A DNA stretch of 30,716 nucleotides from Spirogloea muscicola. Lineage: Eukaryota; Streptophyta; Zygnematophyceae; Spirogloeales; Spirogloeaceae. Both the position numbers and the translations under genes were made by a program. Of this stretch, positions 1-11,000 are shown piece by piece. The DNA lies in assembly GCA_009602725.1 (NCBI GenBank), contig WELB01000005.1:1111495-1142210 (forward strand), given 5' to 3'. A model generated the notes under the pieces. The model was not told the origin of the DNA and did not search any database. It was given only the letters and a program-made list of their open reading frames with translations. Numbering within the stretch: position 1 is the first letter of the stretch; each line of letters begins with the position of its first letter.

Positions 1-975
1 CGGCGGGCGCAGCGGCCGCCGGCTGCGCCGCGTGCCAAGGGCGAGGACGCGCCTCGCGGCGCGGCGATGACGCCGGAGAGCGCGCTCAAGCTGCTCGGCG
101 TCCACGAGGGCTGCACCTTCGACGAGGTCCTGAGGGCCAAGCGGGCGTCCCAGCGCAGCCACGCCAGCGACCACGAGCGCGTCACGGCGGTAGGAGCGCC
201 TCCATGGCTGCCGTTGGGGGCCCTCGTGTTGGCCCTGCCGTGGCGGATCTTGCCGTGAGCGCGGCGATGACGGTGTCAGTGTCGTCTCCGCAAATGCAGC
301 TGGAGACGGCGTACGACGTCCTCCTGATGCAGAGCCTGGCGCGGCGGCGCGCCGGCAAGGTCGTGGACAGCACCGTCCGCTTCGCCGACGTGCGGCACCG
401 GCGGCCCAGCGGCGTCTCCGCCGCCCCCGCGTGGCTGACCGGCGCGCTCAGGCGCGCGTCTCTCTCTCTCGGCAGCCCCTCGGCCGCCGACGTCGCGGTC
501 CAGGCAGCCCTGTATGGGGCCCTGATGGCCTGGACCTTCACCGGCGGGCCCGACCCGACAGCCAGCTTCGGCAGCGACGATGCAGCCATGCCGAGCATCC
601 AGCTCGCAGCAGGCTTCGGCGCTTCGGTCTACCACCTCCGCAAGCAGAACGTGAGGCTTGGTGAGCAAGTCGACGACCCTACTCTGCAGTTGGCATTGCT
701 GTGTCTCGGCAGGTGACCGTCACAACGGAGGACGATGCTTCTGTGCTCCTCTGGTGAACAGCTTACCTTGCGCGGCTGTCACTGGATGCCACATTTCAGG
801 GAAGACGATCAGCATCAGCACCGGCGGCCTGGTGGTTGGAGCCGTCCTGGGGAGCCTTGCTGAAGCCTGGCTCCACGTCGAGCTCTTCCCGATCTCTGGG
901 ATCGATTCCCCTGCCATCGTAATAACCGAATTCACGCTCCTCTCCTTGTGGCTGACATCGACATACCTGCGCTGA
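1..975 (+). CDS. CPP1-like (DUF3353) plastid J-like membrane protein, 5' partial
   Basis: Family members such as Arabidopsis CPP1 are chloroplast membrane proteins with a degenerate J-like domain; CPP1 acts as a chaperone for protochlorophyllide oxidoreductase. Three exons fit: <1-189, 300-660 and 800-975 (stop TGA). Their phases agree (0, then 1), giving about 241 visible residues. The first exon holds the J-like start (ALKLLGVHEGCTFDEVLRAK), which continues as LETAYDVLLMQSLARR. No HPD motif is seen, as in the family. Hydrophobic stretches follow (AVQAALYGALMAWTF; GGLVVGAVLGSLAEAWL; AIVITEFTLLSLWL), and the protein ends in the family-typical SLWLTSTYLR. The frame is open to base 1, so the transit peptide and true start lie upstream; the ATG at 67 is probably internal. 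The family match is strong, but which paralogue it is cannot be told. Confidence 0.88.
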
Positions 976-1372
976 GGCCTTCCTTCATCTGGAGCAGGTT
1001 TGCAATGCAGCATGGCACCTAAGGCTGGGGCCTGACTTGTCACAATCTTCTCTGTATATACTACCATAGATCACAGTACAAGTTATACATGTTTATAGTA
1101 GAAGTATGTGAAAGCTTAGTAGGCATGTTCTTCTTTGGTCCCTGTTATCAGAATGTCATAAGCAGGCCATACCAAGGCCACAGGGAGCCTCTGTACAGAT
1201 AGTATCCAGAGTGCGCTCCTTGCACTCATCGGGCTCCTCCGGCGCTTGTATAGACTCCGACAGCCAGCCATAGCTGCGTCACACATCCAGTCGTGTAGCC
1301 ACCTCATTAGATAGACACTACTACCCCTTTTCCTTCTCATATGAGTGGCTTAATGTCACTGCCTCAAGATAG

Positions 1373-1431
1373 TGCAGATGTAGGTAGCTAGCTAGATGAT
1401 ATCGCAGATGCAGGTGGCTAGCTAGAATGAT
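1373..1431. repeat. Short imperfect tandem duplication (about 30 bp unit)
   Basis: Two copies of a unit starting GCAGATG(T/C)AGGT(A/G)GC followed by TAGCTAG and ATGAT lie at about 1373-1400 and 1404-1431. They differ at a few bases. The position is non-coding, between two genes. Confidence 0.7.
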
Positions 1432-1697
1432 GTCCAATGGTTGGTATACAGCCAGATGGACTATATGGATTCACCTGTACATAGAGATGGAGGGCCGATC
1501 ACAAAACCATTGTTCGTCCGTACAACACAAGCCCCGATTATAACAATGTCATTCGCCTGTACAACACAAGCCCCTCGGACAGACTTTGCTAGCTCTGGAT
1601 GCCAACGTGGTCCAAGCAACTGCACTGCCGAGGCGGCTTGCTTGTCACGTGATCAAGGTTTGCACATGGCCAGAGCCACGGGAAGTCGTTGGAGAAG

Positions 1698-1773
1698 TCA
1701 GTAGTGCATAATAGGTAGTGAGTAGTGCATAATTAGTAATAAGTAAGTAATAAGTAATAAGTAGTGCACAATA
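1698..1773. repeat. AT-rich minisatellite built on AGTAGTGCATAAT / AGTAATAAGT
   Basis: Units of AGTAGTGCATAAT and AGTAATAAGT recur in degenerate tandem order, ending at a last AGTAGTGCACAAT. It lies upstream of the SEN1 start in non-coding sequence. Confidence 0.75.
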
Positions 1774-2016
1774 ACCCATTTGGCGCCAGCTGTGACAAGT
1801 CGCCCGAGCGCCTCTGCTCGGGCCGCGAGCCGCGGCTGCGGCGGGAACACGGCAACCAAGGCCAGCGACGGCGCAGCACGCACGCCGCCGCGGCCGCTGC
1901 CGGCAAAGGCGGCAGATGCAGCGGCGGCGTGCTGAGGCTCAGAGGCTCAGCAACTGGCCGGCGGGCAGCTGTGGCCGCCCTGGGGCCGGCGCCGGGGCTG
2001 CGGCGCCTCGACGGCC

Positions 2017-5000
2017 ATGGAGGGCCTGGTGGAGCGCTGGCGCGCCCTGGAGGCAGCGGAGGACGCCGCCGAGCCTGAGGAGCACACGCGACTCAAGGAG
2101 CAGTGGTGAGCCGCTGCTCCATCGCCGGTTTAGGGTTAGGGACTTAGGGATTAGGGTTTGGGATTAAGGGTGTTAGTGCGCTCTGTGCACAATTGCTGGC
2201 TCGGACGCTGCCAATGCCGCCCCAGGAGGCGGATGCGCTGCCTTTGCAATCTGGGGCTCTGCGGTTCACATCTCCGGCCCAACGCCAGGAACTCCGGCAA
2301 TGGCTGCCGGTCGCGCCTGCCTGACACCGCATGCGCTGTAACGGCTCAAGTGGGACTTCCACGCCGTCACCTGATTTCGCCACAGTCGGTCATCTCCATT
2401 AACAGCATTGGCAGAGAGAGTGGCGGTTTCCTGCCGCTCTGAACTCGGGTCCTGACTTGGCCACGAGCTGGAATTGGGCTTCAGGGCTTAGAATTGACAT
2501 GAAACCAAACCTAAAACATAAGCCCCTATAGTAAGCACTAACTTAGTACCAGGTCGAGTGCATCAGATCCGTGAGCTTCTGTTGTTAAGCAAGCTGTGCC
2601 AACGTCTGATCCGAATCCCCTGCCCTTAGACTGAGCTGTCCATTACGAGCTCTGCAGGTTCCATGAGGCCTTTGAGTTCGTGCAGGAGCTGCCCAGCGGC
2701 CGCCATGCATGGTGCCAGCACCAGGAGCTCATGCTGCCGCTCCTGGAGCCCTTCTACCACTACGACAGCCATGCGACGACGGCTGGGAGAGCCGGCCCGG
2801 AGTCGGACCTCGTCCTGCTGTGGCGGCGCGTCAAGGCCGACCTCGCGGCCTGCACGCGCTGCATCGCTGCGTACCACAGAGGCCAGGCGTACTATGCCCA
2901 GGAGTTCGAGGAAGAGGTGGTTGCGCCGCTGCTGGACGTCCTGCGGCGGCTGGATGCCGAGCGGGTGAGCGAGTGCTGCCAGTCCTTGCTGGCCAAGGTC
3001 GTCGCCAAGCAGTATGATCCCGTGCAGGACGGCGCCAGCAACATTTGCCTCATGTTTGAGGTGGGTCTTGGCCGCCCTCTGTGGACAAGGTTCCATCAAT
3101 CCAACCCCCGAACCCTGATTTCCACGTCTTTGCTTTAGATACGCCATAGTACTGTCAGGTCTGGGCTGATTTGGACCACGTGGAAGTTGCTCAGCCTCTC
3201 TTGTAGCTCGTATAGTATGTTGAGTTTAAGCACGGGCTTCTGTAAGATCGTTCCATCTACTTACTTATGGAGCCCAGATTCAGCTCCTCTGACTGTTCCA
3301 GATTATTACAAATGCAGGTCCTGATATATCCTGCGCTGCTAGATGATGCCGAGGTCTTTGAGAGCTTCGGGCCTCTCCTGAAGTACCTGGTAGACACACA
3401 CGACCTGAAGTTTGAGCCCAGGCAGAGCTACCCAGTGAGTGGCCTTCTTGGCATGCAGAGACTATTTCTTCAGAAATGTCTACGTTGCACCCTCAGCGCA
3501 TGTACATATTACAAGCGAGATTGCAATGTAGGTAAAGAACATGATAGCTTGATGCTCACAGCAAGCTCTGTGGTGGTATCAGACACACAAGCTCAACAAA
3601 TATGCTCATGCCAAGGCGCAAATACTAATTGCCACCAGACATTAGCAGCATACGCCCTTGTTTGTTCACCTACAATTACTGCTTACTGTCACGATGCCAC
3701 AGCCTCAGCAAACGTTCATGTCCGCTGGTCTGCTGGTTAGGGCGTGTACTGGCTGCTTTTCCACCCGGATGCTGGTGTACGCAGAGCTGCACACACCCTG
3801 GCTAATGGCATTGGTAAATTTAGGTAAGCACACTCTGCGTTTCTGCCTTGGCAGCGTCACAAATGCCTCAAGTTGCGCTGTGAGGCAGAAGTGCCTTGAG
3901 AAGCCCGCAGTCTGCTTCAGACTCGTGTCAACACGTAACTTAACAGGAATTCTACCTCTTCTGGTCATGCAATCAAATAAATGACTTGTTGTCTGCTTGA
4001 CGAGACGATGTGGTAACCCAGTCATGCTCTTGTATCTACATGTACAATCGGGTATTTATAGCTATTTGCACTAGGTGTGGCAATAGCATCCCTGTACCTG
4101 CTCCCTAAAATTGAGAATTTGGTGCCTGGTGCCTCTAGGAATGGTGATAGCCTCAAGCCACTGGAGAAATTGATTCAACAATGCAGCCATCAATTGGAGT
4201 TCGATCTATTTGGAGCTGAGACATTACACACTGTGACAGACCTGAAGCCAGGGGCTTCTCTTAGGAAGACCAGAGAGCCGCCATCAAAAGAAGTGCTCTG
4301 GCTGGGGTTGCAGCACCTGTAAGGTTGCAGCTTCTGTTATTGCCGTCAAGCTGTCTATTAGCACCTCATTGTGGAGTGCACAAAGTCAATCGCATCACAT
4401 GAGGACATCAATCTGGACAACCAGGCCTACAGTCTAAGTTGTTAGCTCTCTCTTGATTGCTCGTCCAGGATGGCACTTATGGAGCCGGCGGCTCTGGAGA
4501 TGGGCTTGGTCAGAGAGCACCCTGCTCTTGTGAGCATTGTCATTAACCACGTGAGCGAGACCACAGCCGTCTTCTGGATTGCACTTCGCTGCCTCAGGCT
4601 GCTGCTAGAAATCTTAGGTCCGTCCTCAAACCAGCTACTCAGTCACAGGCTCACACCTATAAGTGCATGGATGTATCGTGCAATCCTTGGTCTTGTACTT
4701 CGAGGTGAAAGTTCCTTCCGCTTGGCAAGCACTTCCTTGAATGCTTCACTCGTGAGGCCAACAATATCCCCATTTCATGCATGAGTTGAGAGTGGTCTAA
4801 ACAAGTGGAGAGCATATCTTTGTCTGGCTCAGTCACTAATCGCATGGCATGGCCTCCAGCTCATGTGCGTCTGTTACAGTGCTGTTGTCTTTGGCCAATG
4901 CTTGAAACCCTTGCTGAGGACAATGTTGACCTGTGACAGGTTACAAGCTGTGGATGCACACCACGTTTTCGGCAGGCGTGGTGCGCAACACGATGCTGAG

Positions 5001-8000
5001 CCAGTGCTTCCATGTCACGGACGAGCGCACTCATACTGCCCTCTTTGACGTCTTCCAGCCTTTCCTCCAGGTGTGAAGCTAAGTGTGGGCGTAGAGCAAG
5101 CCTCAGAGCATGTTACCACTGGCTTCTGCTGACTCTGAGGCACCAGCATGCGATCGTCTACATTCAACATGTCAAGCAGTCTTGGCCGCTCTTCTGAGGC
5201 CACGCAAACGTGCTTTACATTGCAGAGCTCCCCAGTGGCTGCCTGCCGCACCTTTCGCATGAATGACACTCTGTCTTCCTACATACTCTGAATGAAATGC
5301 TTGACAAATTGACTTTGGCAAGTTTGTCTTGCTGAAATGAACTCATGCCTTGCAGTCACTGGAGGCACTGCAAGATCAAGAGTATCAGAGCGAGAGGAGG
5401 CGGGTGCTCTATTTTTTACTGCAGCAGGTCCCCGCAAGCAAGAACTTCCGGGCCATGTTGACCAAAAAGGGCCGGCAGGTAGTGCTGCTTGGCTCCTGTC
5501 ATTTCTGCTGCTCAAGATCCTCCTGATGCAATGACAATCTATGGAGCCATTTGCCATGTGGAAATAATGGTCATCTGCTAATGGTCATTCTTTTATCTGG
5601 GCTGGCCTCTGACAGCCACCGCTCTCTCCTGGAAGCGTCTATTCCTTCATCTGCTACTTGTCTATGTGATAGCTATATGACAGCGATATTGGCTCTGTTG
5701 GTGGTTGCTTTAGATTGCCTTTGCGTTGGTACGGCAAGGCTACTTGCTGGCAACTCCATCGCCTCCAGTGGACTGCGCCCACATGTGGTAAGAGCAGCCC
5801 TTACATATCAGCTAGCAATTTACCACAAGATGCTGCAGGCTGAATGTAGCAACTTCTGAAGCAATATCTGTCTGGTGACAGCAGCAACCACTGTTTTGCT
5901 TGAGGCAGTTCAAAGCTTGCTAGTTGTGCATATATGAGACCGCTGCGCGTATCTGCTCCTCAGGAACATGCCTTAGAAGAAGTTTGCAGATGGTGAACAT
6001 AAATTCTTATATAGTTGTCAATATTGTGAGTATTAATTGTTACTCACTTCAAGTCATACTTGAACTTACAGGGGTCCTCTTCTCACAACCACGCTCCAAG
6101 ATCAGTCTCTGTATCCAGCCCTCCGGAAGGCAGCATCTGATCTTGCGGTAGCCATCCTCGCAGCAGACTCTGCAGCTCTCCTGGCCCTGTCTTTGCCGCC
6201 TTCGTCCAGTGCCAGCTCCTTCAACCTGGATGCAGCAGCAGACGATGGCCTGGTCAGGCTCTGCGAGCTGAGTGCAGGGGAAGCTACTGCATGGCGCGTA
6301 GTCCCCCTCCTCTGGACAGAGCTTCTCGAGGACGGCAAGCAGCTGCTGCTCTATCCCCAGGAAGTCGTGCAGCAAGCCTTCATTGCCGCCGGGTATATCT
6401 TGCTGGCGAGCATGGCATTGCCAAGGCTGACGAGCCCAAGTGGCCAATCACATGGGCAGTCCAATGGGCCCCTTGATGGTACGACACAGTTGAAGGCAGA
6501 GTCCTCAGCAAAGTCATGGGCCACAGCGAAGGGCGGCAATGATGGGGCGACGAGTGTGAACTCTGTCCTTGCTTCGAACCACTTGACGTGGTTGCTGGAC
6601 CTAATCTTGTCGAGGTCAGGACAAGGCCGGCTCGCACTTCTCCACCTTGTGATCTTCAGATAAATTTTGTCATCTTGCTGTCATAAGAAGAGAGGATGTG
6701 AAGTGCTGGTCGATGATTGACTGACTCATGACGTTTTGTCCAACGTCATGGTGGAGTTGAGGGAGTAGAGACGGTCCTTAGAAGTGTTGCACAGGCACTA
6801 AGTCAGAGTCTATTGACTTGCAGGTGTTTACTCCCGCTTCTGACTGGTGTAAAGGCCAGCAGGATGTATGTGGCATGGACCTTTGATAGCAGGCTTGGCG
6901 AGACCATCTTCCTGCTGCTACTCCAGCCAGATCCAGTAAATTTCATTTCTCTTGTCATCCTCCATGCCATGCATTCCCACTAAGCTGGCATTAGTGGAGT
7001 ACAGCTTCCAAGCACCAGCACAATTCGCCCTCTAGGCCTTCTGCTATTGTTCTGCTTTCTTTACAAGGAGATGCTGGAAATGATTATCTCGCATTCTGGG
7101 ATGCTCTCAAGTTAGAAGAAATTGACAAGATGAAGACAAGCCGATGTGAAGCATTAAACGGTTCTTCGCATGATCTTACCATTCTCTGTTTTCTACTGGT
7201 GATCATCACCACAAGCAAGTCATTGCTCGTAGAATGCATATGTAATGCTTACGCCTCCTCTTATCCTGCCTCACCAGGCCCACCGGGAGCTTGGTCGGGA
7301 GATGTTAAAGCATTTCAGCAAGTGCGAGGACAGCATGTACAAAGGACTTTGTGCCCTCTATGGAACACGGCCAGAGGCAGCAGCTCTTACTGCTGGTCTC
7401 AGCAAGGCCGTAACCATGGTACTTGATAGAGGCTTCTCCGTGTCATGCATCATGGGCGTCATGCTCATCTTTCTGAAGCTGTTATCTATAGCAATATATG
7501 GGATGCTTCGGCCCTGCATCAATCTGAAGCTCATCAGTCTGGCTATTGTTAATAGCAATTGCAGATGAGGAGACTGTCAATAGCTTCCCTGGCGTGCAAA
7601 CTGGCTCGCAGTCTGCAGATGTTTATACTGTGCTTCTCTGTGGCTCAAGAACTTCATTCAATGGTACATGTGACAGGTCCTGGGTCAGCCGTTGCATCTC
7701 ATAACTCAGCTTGCTCAGAATATCCTCTTCTGTGCTGGAACATTGCTTCGAGATAATGAAGACCTCCCAGCACCGCTTCCAGATAGCAAGGGTCCACAGG
7801 AAGTTGTTGCACCAGGAGGCTTTCTTAAAGACTCAAAGTTCCATTCAGACAGTCATAAAGTACATCCTGTTATGAAGGAGGACAAGACAAAGGCAGTTGT
7901 CAGTGGGTGCTGGAGAGAGCTACAGTCGAGCACATCCAACCTTGTCTGGCCCCTGCTTGTGGATGTCTTACAACAAGGATTGGCTGATTCAGAGAACTCA

Positions 8001-11000
8001 ACATATGATGTAAATTTTCCTTAAGCCTTCTCAAACATCAAAGTGTTCAGGCCTCAACTTGTGCAACTTTCTTCACAATGTCAGCTTATCCAGTTCCTGC
8101 TGCCTCTTTATGATGCTCCTCCTCAAGTCAGCCAATGCTCTACATTAATAGCTAGATTTGACTCCTGCATTCTTGTCGGTGCCAGTGACCTTGGTTGACA
8201 ATTGCCGGTCATATTGCCTACATCTGGCTTAATATTATCCCGGCGCTAAAGACGTGCCCATTGCCACATACAACCCTTTTAGCTCGAGTTGTGCAGATTG
8301 AGTAGCTTAGCCTGCCTCAGAAGCGTGCACTTGCTGGTGCAGCTCATGTTTGGGAGAGTTCTGGAGGTCTTGCCGCTAGCATGGAAGCACGTCAACATTG
8401 AGAAGGTCATTGGAGCAGACTGGTCCTGGCTGGAGTCGCTCCTCGCTTGGGGCTTGGTGGCATCTCCGTCAGTGAGGAGGAGGTGGCCCGAGGCCGCACT
8501 TCCCGTGCTGCAGGACATGAAGAGCCGGGAGTGCACATTCTCGCAGCAGATGGGCTACGTTGCCCAGAAGCTACTTGCTGCTGGTGAGTGCAACCCACGC
8601 TTCAAATTCCAATGGCAAGACATGTCAACATCTTGTCTGTGGATCTTATATGGCCACATGTTACTAGTCGTAATTTCTCTACTAGTCGAAGTGTGTGTGC
8701 CCTGCTCTGTTCACTTCCTGGTGGTGGTTCTACTAATTGTTACATTGCTCGGCTGTGCTGCAGGGACCAGCCTCAGCGACAGCTCGCGCCTGGCGCTGTC
8801 CGCGCTCTTCCCTTCAGCCGCTCCCGGCAACATTGGCCGTGGGCTGTTGGCAGACCTCCCTGCTCGCTTCATACCGCCTCCTGAGGCCCGACGTGTCAGC
8901 CTGGGAACCGAGGCCGATGGCCGAGAGTCGGCGCAACGGGAGCTGGCAGTCATTGACTTGACAGAAAAGGGAGACCAGGGTGCTAAGCGTGGACACCGGA
9001 GTAGTGCCTCTCGAGTACTCCCGGAGATGGAATTGGAGGACGAGCAGGACGACGTGGAGAGGCAGCAGAGGTTCCTGGGGCCCCTCCTGGGCTTGGCGAA
9101 GCAGCGCAGTGTTGGGAATGACTTCTGGAAGGTGGAGGGCGAGATGGAGAGGGAGGACAGGGCGAGGATGGACGCGGAGAGGGCGGAGAGCCATCGGACG
9201 GCCACGACGAGCGGCGTGACCGAGCGTGCGAGAGCGCCTCCGCCGCAGTTTAAGCGGCCTGAGGCCCTTAACAAGGCCCTTAGGCAGGTGCCTCCATCAC
9301 GACCGAGCCCGAGGGACGTAAATGTGGCTTTCAAGAGGCCGGTTGTATCTGGGCACGGCAAGCTGGCAAGCCTGAGGGCTGAACACAGGGCCGAGGCGGC
9401 TGTGGTCAGAGGTGCAGGTCCGGCAAGTCACGGCATCTATCTCGGCGCTCTCAAGCCGCATGTAGGGGTAGCAACGGAAGAGCCCACAAGGTCCGCAGAC
9501 CCGCAGACTGAAAGAGCCACTTATGAACGGGGAGCTGCTACACAAAGCGGTATCAGACATTTCTCCTCCGCTATTGCAATTTCAACGAGCTTCGTCAATC
9601 TATTTGATTGATTATCTGCTTATTATGTCACAAAGATTGTGTAGGCCAGAATGGAGTTGCTCTTGACATGCCTTGCATCTTAACCTCAATCTGACCTCCC
9701 CTTGCCAAGCTTCCTGTCAGCTGCAGGTCAGGTGAAGCGGCAAGTCATCCAGCTGGGCGTGCCTGGGCAGGACGGTGCAAAGCCAGGGCTGCAGGGCTTG
9801 CGTAGAAACAAAGCAATCCTTCGCCGGCCACCCCCTCGCCTGGACGACTGGTACAAGCGCATCTTGGTCCTGGACTACTTTGAGGTCGTGGGCCTGTCAT
9901 CACATGGAGGCGGAGAAGCAAACCAAAACCATCAGATGTCGCGAGTGCCTATTATATTCCAATCAATTGAGCATTATGTGGATGTAAGAATGCCTGCCCC
10001 GTCAAATCCCTGATCAATTTGTTAGTAATTGCTTCAGAACTAGTACCTATAGTGAGGGATCTTACATGCTTGCTGCTTGCTACTTAGTCATGACTTGCTT
10101 ATTGTGTATGTGATGTGCTTCCTTCTCAGTCAACTGCTAAGTGGTTGCTATAGCAGATTAGCATGTGTACGTGTTTGCAGGTACTAGTCCTTACATAGGT
10201 CAGGACCAGTGAGAGCGAATATGCTGGTGATCAGCCCCAAGCCACCTATTCTGCTGCTACTGAAGAACGAGAATGTGCAGCTTTAAACTTGCATAATCCC
10301 TGTGATTCAATTTGGTGCCCATCTGTGCAGGTGTTCCGGCCTCTGTTGCTGGAAGAGCTACGTGCTCAGCTGCGCCGCAGCCACGAGGAGTTGCCTGCTC
10401 TGAGTCAGTCAGGAGGCGCGGACGGAGCCTTCTGCATACGGCTGATGTCTCTGGAGCGGGTGGACGACTTCCAGATGGGCCGCTTCCGGGCTGATGCAGG
10501 CCCTGCTGACGCCGCCGCTCGGCAGTGCTCCGACTCTGACCTCCTGCTTCTGTCGAAGCTGCCAGTCCTAGCGGGAGGGCCACCTGGCCCTGCCGGTAGC
10601 ACCCACCTTCTGGCCCTTGTAAGTTGTTGGGCAAGGAAAGTAAAATGAAATCCGTCTATTTACTCACAACCACCATCATTGTCGTCTCCCCCATCTCCGC
10701 CATTGTCAACGTCAACAGATAAATGCTGCACATGCTAGAGTCGTATATACTGCATCAGGCAGATGACCCTGGTGGACCTTGTACAACTGCTTCCCCATAC
10801 AGATTGGGAACTTTGCTCGCTGAAAGACATTGAGGTGCCATGTATTGCAGGTGGATCGCAAGGACAGTGAAGGTGGCCACACCAGGGCCACCATACTGCA
10901 GCTGAGGCTCTTCCTCCCATCCGACAGCGGCCGGTTGACTGTGGTCGGCCGGCAGATGGTCAACCGCTCCAAGTGGCATGCCGTGCGCCTGATCAGCCTC

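Larger units (their letters stand above)
976..2016. other. Intergenic region between CPP1-like gene and SEN1
   Basis: This stretch should hold the 3' UTR of the CPP1-like gene and the promoter and 5' UTR of the SEN1-type gene, both on the plus strand. The first 800 bases are AT-richer and carry two short repeat clusters, listed separately. From about 1790 the sequence turns very GC-rich up to the SEN1 start. The open frames here show no family resemblance. I see no RNA gene. Confidence 0.6.

Noticed and set aside
1698-1773. CRISPR-like array
   Set aside because: The units are short, contiguous and degenerate, without unique spacers, and the window is eukaryotic; it is a minisatellite.
8289-9611. 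Single 440-codon frame read as one exon
   Set aside because: Family conservation and good splice signals support an intron at 8584-8763, and the true exon ends at 9549, where the phase matches the next conserved exon.
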